The translations under genes and the position numbers were made by a program. From the NCBI GenBank assembly GCA_003313425.1, contig NHZP01000026.1:620001-684000 (forward strand): a DNA stretch of 64,000 bases, read 5' to 3'. This DNA is from Pseudopyrenochaeta lycopersici. Its lineage: Eukaryota > Ascomycota > Dothideomycetes > Pleosporales > Pseudopyrenochaetaceae. A model generated the notes under the pieces. That model saw only the letters and a program-made list of their open reading frames with translations. It did not search any database and was not told where the DNA came from. Position 1 is the first letter of the stretch; each line of letters opens with the position of its first letter. Positions 10,369 to 22,060 of this stretch are shown piece by piece.

Positions 10369-13300
10369 CTACATCTGGACCAATTGGGTAGTTGTTGGTG
10401 ATGTTGCTGCCGTGGAGGAGCTAGGAGTCGGTCCTTGGTCTTTTCGTGCTGCCTCCTCGGCTGACGTCCGTACGTGAGTCGGAGACTCCTCGGCAATGTC
10501 ACTCATATCAGACGCATCATCCGAGTCGGAACGGTGCTCCTTGAAAGACTCACGAAAGTTCGCAGGTGTAATTGTTGCTGAGGAGACATGGCGCTGCTTC
10601 AGAACGTCTGCGGACAGTTTCCGTGGAGTGTATTCCTCCGTGCCATCAGTACTTGGGCTCATGGCTGTGGCCGTGCTACTACTGAGAATACTCATGCCAT
10701 CTCGGTCGTCTGCTGGAGCCGCCTCTTGCGCCTCTTGAAGCTGCTTCTTGGTCTTCAAACGCTCCTCTGCTGTGGTGTGGTGCCAGTCAGAACCAAATTG
10801 TATAACAGACGCCTTTTTGCCATGAACTGTGAAGCTGCCTTTGCTACGTGTCAACCCTTCGCTGTCGTGAGCATCGTCGCTTACAATCGTCGATGAAGAA
10901 TCTCTGCCTTTGTGACTACGACGATGGGATGAGCTACCATGCGCCTCCCTGAGAGTGCGGTGTAAGCTTCGTCGGTGTCTCGTCGTGCGCGATGACGGCG
11001 ATCCTGTGAAATTGACAGGAGACTGATCCTGCTCAGAATCCGCACCGGGGCTCAGAAGCAATCCATCGGCAGAAAGAATCTCGGGTGTCTTTGGATCCAT
11101 GTTGTCCGATTCGATAGGTGGTGGTGTTGTGTATCGTGAATCGTCATCCGTGTCGCTATCCGAATCTGCAGTGCGACCGCCTGCTGTCGATACAGACGGT
11201 CGTTTATCGACTGGAAATAGGGGAGGCGACTGTGCGGAAGAGCTTGCTAAGGAGCTCCGACGGTCTGAAGCATGAGGACTGAATGACATTGGAGGGATAT
11301 GAAACTGGCCTGAAGGTTCGCTGGGACTGGACTGGCGAGAAGTCTCTGGAGGCGTTTTGAACATGTCTTCTCCAAAGTCTGTATCCCGTGATGATTTGGT
11401 GCCTGGACGTGCAGAAGAGGCTCCGGGGGAGAGTGGTGGTTTTTGGCCGCTGGTGAGCGAACTGGTCTTTGATGTTAATCTCGCCAGTCCGCTGATTTTG
11501 GAGGCTCTTTGAGACTGTTGCGGCGATGGTTGCGATTGGTTTGTAGAAGGTTCTGCTATTCGATCGATCCGGGCTTGTCTCTCCGCAGCACCTTGTTTTT
11601 CATCTTCTAACTCTTGGGCCAAAATGTCTCGATGGCATTTCATCCGCCAGATCTCGATGCGAGACCATTTGAGCTTGGCAGACAGACGGCCTGCGGCATG
11701 GATGACAAACTCTCGCGTCTTGGGTTGGATGGGCGCCAGAATCTGAAGATGTCTCGCGTCCCTTAGACGTGCCTCAAGTTCTTTGATGGCTTGAGCAAGT
11801 TTATCTTCAGATTCGGTGATACGCGTCTGCATAAGCTCTTTTCTTGCGTTCATCATCTGCTGTGCAAATTGATTGTCGGTTCGACCGCTTTGAACAGTCA
11901 CGTCGCCAGGTGCAGTGGGTGTTGACTTGCTAGATTGCGATGACTCCAGGCGTCGCATGCCCCTATTCCGTTGGCCTTCGTACAAGCCAGCTACCATGCC
12001 TCTTGACCGCACACCAAGGGTTTCGAAGGCAGCCGTGTAGTTGAGGACACCCAGCCATTCGTTTAGATCTTTCTCGCTGTCAGCCAGGAACGTTTCCTCG
12101 CCGGACTTGGTAAACATGACAAACGAATTCTTATGTTTCTTGTATGTGTTGTCGACGAGGGCGACGGCACCGTCCATGGGGATTATGTAGTCCTGCTTGA
12201 AGTTCTCAAGTGGAGGCTGGAATAGCACAGGCCCCGTCTCGCCGCGCTTTACGTGCTGATCATGCTGATGCATGAGGTTTTTTGTCCAGCTAGAGTTGCG
12301 GAAAAGGGAGAGACCGGAACGAGTAAGCACTGCTCCCCATTCCTGCCAGGCAGATCGCGCCTTCTTTCGTTTTGCGTCCTTTCTCCACAAGATTCCGACT
12401 TTGGTGACTGGCATTTCCACGATGCCAACCGACGTACCCAGCGGGTTCTCTTGGGCAGCTTCCGACATGAATGCCTCCGGTCTGGATCGCGAGGAGACGA
12501 TTTGAATGACGCCATATCTGGAGAAGGACTTGTAGATGTTCTTAGTATCCAAGGTCGCAGCAGAGCCGACGTAATTGTAAGGATCGTCCAGGTTCATGAC
12601 GTCCCTGATGTTGGGGCGAAGGGCGTCGAGCTTGCCCTCGAAAATGAGTGTGTAAGGATCGATGGGCTCCCTAGCGGCCCTCCTTGCCGGATCGTTCATA
12701 GGGCCCTTCAGCACAGCTGTTCTTCGGCTCTTTTTGGACGAAATGTTCTTCAGGTCGACTTCGTCTTCAATATGAATGAAGGGAGTGTAGACGATGTTGT
12801 CGTAGAAGCAGCCTAGCACGTCTTCGGAGACGCCTTCGCACGAAGAGTTCTTGATGTAATCAGGTCTCTGCATTTTGCGCTTGTTGTTCTTGTTGAAGAA
12901 GTCTGTGTGCAGGATAATGATGGAGAAGGAAATGAAGTAGGCCTTGTCTGTGTTGATGTAGATGCCGGGGTTGCATTCGTGATAGCGGTCAGCGAAGCCT
13001 TGTAGCACTCTGTCGATTTGCTGAGTCTCTTTGGGAAGCTCAATCTGCATGAGCAGCTTGCGTATCGCCATGTCGATGGGATCTCCAAAGAAGGCAAACT
13101 TTCGCATGTAGCTTCGTAGGACCGAGAGAAGAAAGGCATCGTCAGTCTTGCTGAGGTAGCTGGCGATGATGCTCTTGTCAACGTTGTTCGCCTCAATTCG
13201 TTCCAGGTAATGACCAGGTGTCTCGCCTTCTTCTCGTTCTGGCAAGGCAAGCGCCTCTCTGCTGATTGTAAATGAGTTCTGGTGCGACGACAGGCCCGAG

Positions 13301-14718
13301 TTCCCTAGAAATCCATGAGCAGGCGAACCATATCTGGGCGAGTGCGGCTCGGAGTTCTGACGGAATCTTGCACCTAGCCCAAAAAGGTTGCTGAAGCTAC
13401 TCCTTCCAGCAGTAGAGGTCGAGTTTCGTCCACTGGGGCCGTTGGGCGGTGTTGGCGATGTTGCATCGTCAGAGCGTGCGCCTAGAGAACCCATGGTCGA
13501 CGAACGACCCCGTAGGCCAAGCCGAATGGGACCACCGGCGTTTGGCGAGGAGCGGGCGGAACGGATGGACTTGGGTATGGACTTGGTCGAGTCGTTTCGA
13601 AAGAGCGATCCTGAGCCAGGCGAGGCAAGGTTCAGGGCAGTAGCAGCTAGAGCGACTTGCGAAGCGGAAGGCATGGGCGGGGTCTGGGTCCCGGATTCTC
13701 CATGATCCAAGCGACGAGCGGTCAACGGAGGGCTGCCAGTGGGCGAATGGTGCGCCGAGCCTGAGCTCACGCCGCCGGTAGAGACACGAGGGGTGGCAGG
13801 CGCCGTGTCGGGAAACTGGGGAGGCTCAATTTTCATGGGGAGAGGGAATAGGGATCCGCGCTGCTTCCGGCGACCAAAGCCAAACCGCCCAGAGCCGTGT
13901 CGAGGCGGGTGCTGGGGGCGAGGGGTGTGCTCGAAGGAGACATGGCCACCGGAGCTTCCGTCTGATCGCGAGGACTCGGAGGCTCTGGGGGCAGGCGGGG
14001 CCAGGGCAGTGGCGCTTTCCGCAGATTCTCGCGATTCGCTCAGTCTGCTTGGGCGCTGGCCGATGGACAGGCGGTCCGTGTCCTCGAGCAGATTCCCGTG
14101 GCTCTTCTTGAATCCCAGCGGCTTCCTCTTCTTTTCCATCGACTTGCGCAGGCTGCTGGGGCGGTCAAAAGTCGAGGGGTCGAAGGAGCGGCGGCGGAGG
14201 GTGAATTGCTGCAGGCGGCCTCGTCTCTTGGGCGCGGACTGCTCCTGGTCCTGGTCGGGATCCATGACGGTGGGCGCGGTGGTGATGATGGCAGGGGCTG
14301 CAGCGGCATCATACGTCAGTACTGCAGACGGCTTCTCCTGGGAGGCACACGTACGCTGGGGATTGGCGGGCACACGAGGGACAGGCGGGGCCTCGTCGCG
14401 GGCAGCCTGCTCCTTCGCCTTGACTGACAGCTGCGGGTCAGAGGCATGGCGGAAGCGCATCAGGCTAAAGCGCCTCGTGTTGGGGGTGGGCTCTTGGATG
14501 GGCGGAGAGGGCGGGGAGTCGTGGTTGCTGGTCGAGGGCCGGGCAACGTCGGTGGGGAGCGGGCGGCCGCCATCCTCAGAGACGGCGATGCGGCTGCGGT
14601 GCAGGTTGTCGGTCGAGGGGTCGCGGTCGCCGCGCTTCCAGAAGCCGCCGGGGTCGAGGGTGCTCCGGCGCTTGAGGTCTCGGTCGCTGCGGTTGGGGCG
14701 GAGGGCCCTCAGAGGCAT
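10369..14718 (-). CDS. SYT1: Arf guanine-nucleotide exchange factor (Sec7 + PH, Syt1-like)
   Basis: Activates Arf/Arl GTPases on Golgi and endosomal membranes. A single intronless frame encodes 1449 residues from MPLRALRPNRSDRDLKRRST. The N-terminal 490 residues are Ser/Pro/Arg-rich and look disordered. The Sec7 domain spans about 495-655: HYLERIEANNVDKSIIASYL, then IELPKETQQIDRVLQGFADR with the catalytic glutamate finger in KETQ, and SFSIIILHTDFFN. A PH domain lies at about 770-895 (VTKVGILWRKDAKRKK; basic strands for phosphoinositide binding). A coiled coil follows at about 950-1055 (MNARKELMQTRITESEDKLA), then a long Ser-rich tail. This order matches yeast Syt1. The transcript diverges from Ecm14 across a 0.5-kb gap. 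Confidence 0.93.
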   Translation of the reverse strand: MPLRALRPNRSDRDLKRRSTLDPGGFWKRGDRDPSTDNLHRSRIAVSEDGGRPLPTDVARPSTSNHDSPPSPPIQEPTPNTRRFSLMRFRHASDPQLSVKAKEQAARDEAPPVPRVPANPQRTCASQEKPSAVLTYDAAAAPAIITTAPTVMDPDQDQEQSAPKRRGRLQQFTLRRRSFDPSTFDRPSSLRKSMEKKRKPLGFKKSHGNLLEDTDRLSIGQRPSRLSESRESAESATALAPPAPRASESSRSDGSSGGHVSFEHTPRPQHPPRHGSGRFGFGRRKQRGSLFPLPMKIEPPQFPDTAPATPRVSTGGVSSGSAHHSPTGSPPLTARRLDHGESGTQTPPMPSASQVALAATALNLASPGSGSLFRNDSTKSIPKSIRSARSSPNAGGPIRLGLRGRSSTMGSLGARSDDATSPTPPNGPSGRNSTSTAGRSSFSNLFGLGARFRQNSEPHSPRYGSPAHGFLGNSGLSSHQNSFTISREALALPEREEGETPGHYLERIEANNVDKSIIASYLSKTDDAFLLSVLRSYMRKFAFFGDPIDMAIRKLLMQIELPKETQQIDRVLQGFADRYHECNPGIYINTDKAYFISFSIIILHTDFFNKNNKRKMQRPDYIKNSSCEGVSEDVLGCFYDNIVYTPFIHIEDEVDLKNISSKKSRRTAVLKGPMNDPARRAAREPIDPYTLIFEGKLDALRPNIRDVMNLDDPYNYVGSAATLDTKNIYKSFSRYGVIQIVSSRSRPEAFMSEAAQENPLGTSVGIVEMPVTKVGILWRKDAKRKKARSAWQEWGAVLTRSGLSLFRNSSWTKNLMHQHDQHVKRGETGPVLFQPPLENFKQDYIIPMDGAVALVDNTYKKHKNSFVMFTKSGEETFLADSEKDLNEWLGVLNYTAAFETLGVRSRGMVAGLYEGQRNRGMRRLESSQSSKSTPTAPGDVTVQSGRTDNQFAQQMMNARKELMQTRITESEDKLAQAIKELEARLRDARHLQILAPIQPKTREFVIHAAGRLSAKLKWSRIEIWRMKCHRDILAQELEDEKQGAAERQARIDRIAEPSTNQSQPSPQQSQRASKISGLARLTSKTSSLTSGQKPPLSPGASSARPGTKSSRDTDFGEDMFKTPPETSRQSSPSEPSGQFHIPPMSFSPHASDRRSSLASSSAQSPPLFPVDKRPSVSTAGGRTADSDSDTDDDSRYTTPPPIESDNMDPKTPEILSADGLLLSPGADSEQDQSPVNFTGSPSSRTTRHRRSLHRTLREAHGSSSHRRSHKGRDSSSTIVSDDAHDSEGLTRSKGSFTVHGKKASVIQFGSDWHHTTAEERLKTKKQLQEAQEAAPADDRDGMSILSSSTATAMSPSTDGTEEYTPRKLSADVLKQRHVSSATITPANFRESFKEHRSDSDDASDMSDIAEESPTHVRTSAEEAARKDQGPTPSSSTAATSPTTTQLVQM

Positions 14719-15229
14719 TGCTGCTCGCGGGCTAGCAGCTCATCAACGCGGAGAGCAGGCCACGGCGCGGTACATGGCACAGCGGAGCGGTGGTGCGGCC
14801 GGTGCGGTCAGGGCGAGTCTGGGGGGCAGGTAGGCAGGCCGTAATCCCAAGGCTAGACGGATGTACAGGGCGGTGGAATCTGGCGAGGACGGCGCAGGCA
14901 CGCAGTACAGAGCGCAAACTGCAGACAGCAATGCAATGCAGACAGCAGCACACGAGGCAGGACGCAGCGCAGACACCAGCAATCGCTCTCTCCGGACAGT
15001 GCAGCAGAAAGGGAGTCAGCTCTCGCGCTGCCCGCGCACTGGTACTCTGTGCATGCTCGGTGGAGAGCTGGTCCGCGACGCTAAGCCTGTAGCCTCACCA
15101 GCCACACCTCCCACGTCCCACGCGCCAGGCAGCACCCACCCCAACCGACCATATCCAGGCACGCAGGCCCTCGACGCCATCTCCCTGCAGCTCCCCGCTT
15201 CTGGCTCTGCTCTCCTCCATGCCGCCGCA
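14719..15229. other. Divergent promoter, Arf-GEF / Ecm14
   Basis: About 510 bases between two divergent start codons. The plus strand stays open in the Ecm14 frame back to an ATG at 14861, but that part is low-complexity (Gln/Ala/Thr/Arg) and precedes the signal peptide, so I treat it as leader. C-rich runs are frequent. Confidence 0.5.
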
Positions 15230-16987
15230 ATGCGCCAGGCGACCCTCACCGTCGTGAGCCTGCTGCTGCTCGCTCCCTCGCTCGCCCTTGCCGCCCCGCA
15301 CGACAATGCGGGCATCCATCCCGCAAGCCACCCCAATGCGCCGCGACCCTGGCGGCGCCTGTCCGATGCCCTTATCAAGCGCATCTGGAACCTGCCAGAC
15401 GACCAGCAGCGGCGGCGCACAGCCAGCAGGACCACCCACACCGCCAGCGACATCCCCGACGACCAGCTGGTTGCGCGATACAGCGAGGATGTCGTCTTGA
15501 GATTCACCATCCGCACAGTAGACGAGGCAGCTGCCTTGCGAGAGGCGGCAGACATTCTCTTCCTCGATGTCTGGGAGTTCAATGACGACTGGGCCGACAT
15601 CCGGATTGCAAAGGATGTCGTCCCGTCACTGCTCGGACTCCTCCCCAAATCGCTACACTCCTCCCACGAACCGCTCATGCAAAACCTCGACCTCGCCCAA
15701 GCCATCTTCGACTCGTACCCTTCCCCCTCTGTCACCCAATCCCACCAGGCCGACCGCTTCTCCCCGCTTCTCAAGGCATCTTCCCCATCCGCCCGAGGCC
15801 ATCCCTTCTTCCAGGACTACCAGCCGCTCTCTGTAATCAGCCCTTGGATGCGTCTCATGTCGTCCATGTTCACCACCCATGTCCGGAAGATCAACGTTGG
15901 AATCAGCTTCGAGGGTCGTGACATCCCTGCCCTACGCATAGGCGTCCATCCCACAAACGACAACCAGCCGTCCACAGCCCGCAAGACCGTCGTCATCACC
16001 GGCGGCTCGCATGCCCGCGAGTGGATATCGACGAGCACCGTGAACTACCTCGCCTGGAGCCTCATCAACGCATACGGCAAGGACCGCGAAATCACACGCC
16101 TTCTAGAGGACTTTGACTTTGTCCTTGTCCCTACCCTCAACCCAGATGGCTATGTCTACTCCTGGGAAACCGACCGCTTGTGGCGCAAGAACAGGCAACC
16201 AACATCGCTTCGTTTCTGCCGCGGCATCGACCTCGACCGCAGCTATTCCTACAAGTGGGACGGCAACGCTACCCGCACAAACCCGTGCAGTGAATCATTC
16301 GCTGGCGACGCCCCTTTCGACGGCTTCGAAGCCCAGAGATTTGCCGAATGGGCAAAGAACGAGACTGAAAACAACAACGTCGAGATAATCGGCTTTCTAG
16401 ATCTCCACTCGTACAGCCAGCAAATTCTCTATCCGTATTCATACAGCTGTCAGGACGAACCACCCTCGATCGAAGACCTCGAGGAACTGGCTCTCGGACT
16501 AGCAAAAGCAATCCGCGTATCCCGCAAAGGCCACGAATACAAAGTCACATCAGCATGCGAAGGCAACGTCGCCTTCTCATCCACCAACAAGAAGCAGAAA
16601 ATCATCTTCCCAAGAATCGAGAGCAGCGGCGGCAGCGCCTTGGACTATTTCTACCACGAACTCAAGGTCAGGTACAGCTACCAGATCAAATTGCGCGACA
16701 CTGGCAGCTACGGCTTTTTACTTCCCAAAGAAAATATCGTCCCCACCGGCGAGGAGATGCTGGATGCCCTCCTCTATTTCGGCCGCTTCATCCTCGGCCA
16801 GGTGGGCATGGCGGCCGAAGAGAAGGAGAGCAAGCAGAGTACACCACAGGCCAAGCCGGATGGCCCCGACGAGGAAGATGAAGACTGGGTACTAGTGAAG
16901 GGGGAATCGTACACGCAAAGTAAAAGTACAATTATTTCGGATCCGGAGCACGCTCTACCTGCAGAAGAAGAGGGTATCGAGTTGTAA
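15230..16987 (+). CDS. ecm14: Inactive metallocarboxypeptidase-like protein Ecm14 (M14 pseudoenzyme)
   Basis: Secretory-pathway protein affecting the fungal cell wall. A single exon encodes 585 residues. The start at 15230 ([20 protein letters not shown]) gives the signal peptide; an earlier in-frame ATG would bury it. A prodomain region (about 70-170) precedes the M14 fold. Zinc ligands are kept: [10 protein letters not shown] (His and Glu, about residue 257) and [16 protein letters not shown] (His). The position of the catalytic Glu in active carboxypeptidases reads Lys here ([16 protein letters not shown], about residue 485), the hallmark of the Ecm14 family. It therefore probably binds zinc but does not hydrolyse peptides. 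A C-terminal acidic tail ([13 protein letters not shown]) follows. Confidence 0.94.
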   Translation: MRQATLTVVSLLLLAPSLALAAPHDNAGIHPASHPNAPRPWRRLSDALIKRIWNLPDDQQRRRTASRTTHTASDIPDDQLVARYSEDVVLRFTIRTVDEAAALREAADILFLDVWEFNDDWADIRIAKDVVPSLLGLLPKSLHSSHEPLMQNLDLAQAIFDSYPSPSVTQSHQADRFSPLLKASSPSARGHPFFQDYQPLSVISPWMRLMSSMFTTHVRKINVGISFEGRDIPALRIGVHPTNDNQPSTARKTVVITGGSHAREWISTSTVNYLAWSLINAYGKDREITRLLEDFDFVLVPTLNPDGYVYSWETDRLWRKNRQPTSLRFCRGIDLDRSYSYKWDGNATRTNPCSESFAGDAPFDGFEAQRFAEWAKNETENNNVEIIGFLDLHSYSQQILYPYSYSCQDEPPSIEDLEELALGLAKAIRVSRKGHEYKVTSACEGNVAFSSTNKKQKIIFPRIESSGGSALDYFYHELKVRYSYQIKLRDTGSYGFLLPKENIVPTGEEMLDALLYFGRFILGQVGMAAEEKESKQSTPQAKPDGPDEEDEDWVLVKGESYTQSKSTIISDPEHALPAEEEGIEL

Positions 16988-17112
16988 CAATGGTCTTTGT
17001 GTTATTACTGATAATAAGTTTTTAATCCAGTCATGATATTCACTTGTAACCTTCATGAACTTGTCTCGATGTACAATTCACAAGATGTGATGTTTCTATT
17101 CCCACCTCTACA

Positions 17113-19126
17113 TCATGATCCCTGCATCCTCCTAAACCTCTCCTCCGCCGCCCTAGCCCTCCTCTCCCGCTCCATCCTCGCCCTCGCCTCAGGCCCCAAT
17201 CCACGCACCTCCTCCTCGCGCAACTCGGCCCCCGTCTTAACAGGAAGCGCCCCCAGCGCCTTCCCCTTCCCAATCCTCCGTTCCGTCCGCCTGGCCTCCT
17301 CCTCCTCGCTCTCCTTCCTAACGCGCTCCGTCTCTGCTTTCCGGCGCTCGGCCTCGGCCTTGGACTCAGCCGCTTTCTCCGACTTGTCCTGGGCGTCGCG
17401 CTTGTCGGCTTCGGCTTTGGAGAGCGCGGCGGGGACGCTGGCCTTTTCCCAGTCCCAGGCTGAGTCGCCTAGCTCTGAGCGTGCAACGCGGAAGGCGTCG
17501 CGGGTTGCGCGGTCGCCGGCTAGCGTGAAGGGCGTGCGGGCGTCGTCGTTCATGAGGGTTGGGTCGGCGCCTGCTTTGGTGAGGAGGGCGAGGATGATGG
17601 GGGCTGAGTTGAGGGAGGCGGCGAGGTGGAGCGGTGTAGGCGTGTGGTGGTTTTCCGGGAGGAATGTGAAGGTTGGGGGGATATTGTTCGTCTTCAGGTA
17701 GTTGAGGAGTGCTGGGACCTTTGACCGTTTGATGAGGGGTATGATTTGGGATGTATGGAGGATTGCTGCTTCTTCTTCCTTTGACGGCTTTTGGGGCTTG
17801 GGTTTCGCCGGCGCTGGTGTTGTCGAGGCACTCTCTGTCTGAGATGCATTCAGAGCAGCCAGCGCTGCTTCGTCAACGACACTCTGCTTCACACGTGTAA
17901 GCTCCACAAAAGCGCGCATCAGCTCCTTTTGTGTTGCACGCCGTGTGCTGAACGGGAAGCCTCGATTCCGCGCATCGTTGTTGCGGAGGACTTGTCCCTC
18001 GTATGGTCCAAACAGCGTCCTTCTGTTCGTGCTTCCCGTTGCTCGTACGAAAATGAGCTCTGCAGAATCGATCATACTCTTCCAGCTCAACAGCAACTCC
18101 CTGACCTCGTTCGTAAGCGCAGCTTCATTGTACCGACGAATCGAAGAACCGGCAGAGTGTGCGGCACCCTTCGCATTGTCGTTTGCTGATTGCGATCCAC
18201 CCTGTTTCCGTCGCGTCGTGTATCTATGGAACGTCTTATGCGCTATGACAGTTGCTGATCGTTCATCGGCTCCAGTATGCTTCTTTCCCGTTTTTGGTGC
18301 CAATGCAACAATCATTGCTGCGAAATGACCACCACCGATCATGCAGAGGAAGTAGTGAGGCCCAATATCTGTCCCTGGCAAAGGTACCCCGCCCTCATTC
18401 GCTTTGACCTTTGGAGGTTGTTTCGGGGATAACTGCTTGTTCCGTATCGTGTCCATGATATGTGATCCCTCTTCTTGCTCTTCATTGGAAAATATCGCAC
18501 GGTATACTCCTAGCGACATATTGTCCGGTATTGCAGATGAGGTGAACCAGATTAGTGGAGGTTTCCCCGGCCCACTCTGTTTCTTGCGAGATGCAAATTC
18601 ATCAAACTCTGGATCAGAGATCTTGGCCTGCTTCTTCAAGAGCGCGCTCAGAGTAGAGTCTTTGGGCTTGCTTCCATCCTCTTCATCGTCGTCCTCTGAT
18701 TCAGATGACTCGGAACCTGATATGCTCTCATCCAAGTCGCCTATCAGCTTCTCAAATTCCGCCTCACCAACCGGATTTGCACCTTTTATCTTCTGCTTTA
18801 GATTGTATCCGTGGAGGTCAGACCGGACATGGCCACGTTGTTCAGCGACAGAGGCAAAGCTCAGGCCGCACAAGTTACATGCAGTGGCCTTTGTAGGACC
18901 GCTATCCTCCGTCTCGGGTTTTTCTAGCGACTGTGTGGCAGAGACTTGTGTCGGAAGAGATACATCTTGAGTAGGGCGTGCTGTTTGCTCTTTAAGTGCG
19001 AGCGTTGCCAGGAGCTCTTGTGGCAGGTCAAACACTAAACAGATTAGACAGGCGTCCATTTGTTGTATGGCTGCTATGCTTACCATATAGTGGACGCTGT
19101 AACAGATGATCTCCTTTTTGAGCCAT
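17113..19126 (-). CDS. vms1: Vms1/ANKZF1 peptidyl-tRNA endonuclease, ribosome quality control
   Basis: Releases stalled nascent chains from 60S subunits by acting on peptidyl-tRNA, and recruits Cdc48. Two exons: a 43-nt first exon 19126-19084 (MAQKGDHLLQRPLY) and 19034-17113, giving 654 residues. A C2H2-type finger lies at about 65-88 (CNLCGLSFASVAEQRGHVRS). The VLRF1 domain is at about 236-355 (GPHYFLCMIGGGHFAAMIVA), with the RRKQGGSQS loop holding the catalytic Gln known for yeast Vms1. Ankyrin repeats are at about 475-510 (TPLHLAASLNSAPIILALLT). A charged coiled coil follows, ending in an Arg-rich helix (RERRARAAEERFRRMQ) that fits a Cdc48-binding VIM motif; the last point is inference. 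It is convergent with Ecm14. Confidence 0.94.
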
Positions 19127-20553
19127 TGTGCAGCGAAATTACTGTCGCAGTTGCAGCTGTTCTCCCGCTCGCAGGCTGCGACTTCATAATTTGGCGGGGC
19201 GGACGCGGAACAAATGACGTGCATGTTCATTAGCGCGCTCTTCGGTCTATTTACCTTTCGCTCAAACGTTTCGCTCGCACTTTCATACACCACACATTGC
19301 TCTCTCGATGAATGCTACATTTTTCTTTCGCTACAGCAATCTAACTCTTGAAAAACCAAACTTGGAGTGCTGCTGTCAACTAAGCTTCCCTTTGGTCAGG
19401 AGGTAACAGCTTGTATCAACCCACGGGCTATAAACCCAACGAATTGGAAGCTCTCCTGGATAGACTGTTCCCGAATCTTCAATAATTGCTGGCTTAGGGC
19501 CTTGAAATTTCCACGTTGTATCCCGTTTTACTGGTGTTGCTGATGCGTTGGGCATCCAAATCGTATTTCGAGGCCTTGAGAATGTCGAGTTCGGCAACGT
19601 AGAAGTCTAGGCCATAATGTGGTAACTGACTTGATTACAGTCTTGCACTACATTGCAAATCAATGCTGCTCATTGCGATTTTGCCAGCTTGGAGATTGGC
19701 TCACTTTGCAGGGCCCAGGGGGTTTCGAGCTGCTAGGTGATATGAGGTATCTACGTCTTTAGATATTGATGCTTCTGGATTCTCCCAAATTACGAGGACA
19801 TAGCTAATCTAGCATCGAGACGCGCTTCTTGAGGTACCTTCTCGGCAATATTCAGGGTCTTACCTTTGAAGTCAATGAATGTAACAAGAACAAACCTACG
19901 GTCCAAGTGCTGAACTCATGGATGCACTTCTCGCCATCGCAGCTACCATACGCACTTTTCTACCTTCTCTAGAGGAAATAACCATCGTTGATTGGACCCA
20001 TTGCTAGGCATCTTCCCACGCCAAACCAAGCTCAAGGCCATCTAGTCGGCCAATGCCGATTATGATTGGATCGAGAAAGAGAATGACCAGGCCACGATTT
20101 GTTCTGACGTGGAGCAGCCACCAGATGTAGCAAGTAGACTGGTCAAGAATCAGTGTCTACCTCAACAATCACTCTGGTCCTGGGAAGAACTCAGTAGCTG
20201 AGTTTACTTCACTTCTGCCGTGTAGCACGCTTTGCACTATAATGTCTGATCAGTCTACGTCTGCCGGGAAGACCTTTCATGTTGATAACAGCGCCCTTAG
20301 CAAACTTAGCCTTTTAATTTCTATGTTTGATGAGGAATTGATCTAAAATTCCAAAGTCATTTTTGATGAACTGCACCCCTGTCTGATTTGACTTGAGGCT
20401 CAACTGACGTGCGCCACGCTCCCGCTTGGGCCCTGCTATACCGCCCTGGATCTGACCGCTGTCGATCACTCCGACCCCAAAATATTGAGCTCTTACATCT
20501 TGTTTGGATTCCCATTCTATCGCACGTAGTCGTCTGACTCCCGGATATAAGCC
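19127..20553. other. Divergent intergenic stretch, Vms1 / ArfGAP
   Basis: About 1.4 kb between divergent start codons. The small open frames do not resemble known proteins and no exon structure emerges. Nothing else is supported. Confidence 0.4.
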
Positions 20554-22060
20554 ATGAGTAAAATGTGGGAGGTAGACCCGGAGACCCGGAGTAAGGTGCG
20601 TTTGTTTGGTTGCTCGTGACGTTGAGGAGTGGGGTCCAAGGGGCAATCGCGGAGGTGGAGGAACAGCAACACAGCTATACATAGGAACAGGGGAGGTATT
20701 CGATGCTAATTACTTGTGTTTGTAGCTTCTGGAGATCCAAAAGACAAATGACAACAACAAGTGCGTTGATTGCAATGCGCCGAGTCCACAATGGGTATGC
20801 GCCTCTTCCATTCCCACACGCAATCAGCTACACATGCTAAGATGTTCAATACAAGGCCTCACCCAAGTTGGGTATCTTCATGTGCCTCTCCTGCTCAGGA
20901 GTCCACCGCGGCCTCGGCGTACACATTTCCTTCATCCGTAGCATAACCATGGACGCCTTCAAGGGCGCTGAGCTTGCGCGCATGGCCGCTGGTGGAAACA
21001 AGCCTTTTCAGGAGTTCTTTAACACACACGCCTCAAACACAAAAGACGGGCGAACATTCGAAGCCTCATCGATCCAGGAGCGATACGACTCAGAGGCGGG
21101 TGATGAGTGGAAAGAACGATTGAGCTGTAAGGTCGAGGACAGGGAGTTTGATAAGAGCAATCTGCCTAAGAGGTTGCCCAAAAAAGAGAATGCGTCAACT
21201 GCTGGTGCAGGTGCGGCCTTGAGCGGACGAGCGAGTGCAGCTGGAAGCAGAAGCCAAACACCACTCAGCAAGACACGAAGTAACGAAGCGGGTTTTCAGC
21301 GCTCTGGCTCACCCGCACTCGGGACTAATGCCATGTCCTCACAAAAAGCGAAGAACGAAGCATACTTTGCGAAAATGGGTGCAGACAATGCCAGTAGGCC
21401 AGAGGGTATTGCACCAAACCAAGGAGGGAAATATGGAGGCTTTGGAAGCGAGCCCGACTCGTGGAAGAAAGACGACGAGCCTGGTGCGCCACCGGAGCTG
21501 TCTGACTTTCAGAAGGATCCTGTAGCCGCTCTCACCAAGGGCTTTGGCTGGCTGGGTGCGAGTGTGAGCAAAGTCGGTAAAGTTGGGTACGAGGGCTATG
21601 TCAAGCCTGGCATGCAGAAGGTATGTATCACCAATTCTTAGTATAGAGTACGTTTGAGCATAACCAGTTGATGTTATACTAGCTCGCCGAAGCGGACATT
21701 GCCTCGCAAGCCCGCAATACTGCCGGAACCTTAGGCCAGACTCTCCAATCCTCGGCCGCAAATGCTGGCACAGCATTCAATCGCTTTGTTGAAGGCGATA
21801 ATACCTCCGCATCTTCCAACACACGCCGAACAAATGCCGAACCCGAGCGCAAAGACTTCTGGGAGTCATTTGGTGAAGCACCCAAAGGTCCAAGCAAGGA
21901 CAAGCAAGACTTCTGGGATGAGTTCGCGAGTGCCGGTGAGACAAAAGTCAACGCTACACAGGCAAAGAGTAAGCCGTCAGGTATTGGCACTAGCGCCATG
22001 AAAAAGAATACAGGCGGAGCACCAGCAGCAAAGAAGGACGAGGGATGGGGAGAGTGGTAG
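20554..22060 (+). CDS. gcs1: ArfGAP, Gcs1/ArfGAP1 type
   Basis: Stimulates GTP hydrolysis by Arf1 in COPI traffic. Four exons close in frame: 20554-20595, 20726-20794, 20856-21620 and 21683-22060, giving 417 residues. The start MSKMWEVDPETRSK|LLEIQK is typical of Gcs1. The ArfGAP zinc finger is assembled from exons 2 and 3: CVDCNAPSPQW then CLSCSGVHRGLGVHIS, with the catalytic Arg in HRGLG. Downstream, GFGWLGASVSKVGKVGYEGY near residue 275 fits an amphipathic ALPS-like membrane-sensing helix (inference from ArfGAP1). The C-terminus is Ser/Lys-rich and ends EGWGEW, a Trp-containing motif of the kind bound by coat or adaptor proteins. Confidence 0.94.

Noticed and set aside
13739..14833. 364-codon plus-strand frame
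   Set aside because: Antisense shadow of the Ser/Arg-rich N-terminus of the Arf-GEF.
14861..15229. In-frame N-terminal extension of Ecm14
   Set aside because: Low-complexity, precedes a well-formed signal peptide and would bury it; treated as leader.
19127..20553. Possible transposon relic between Vms1 and the ArfGAP
   Set aside because: No terminal repeats, target duplications or transposase-like frames found by eye.
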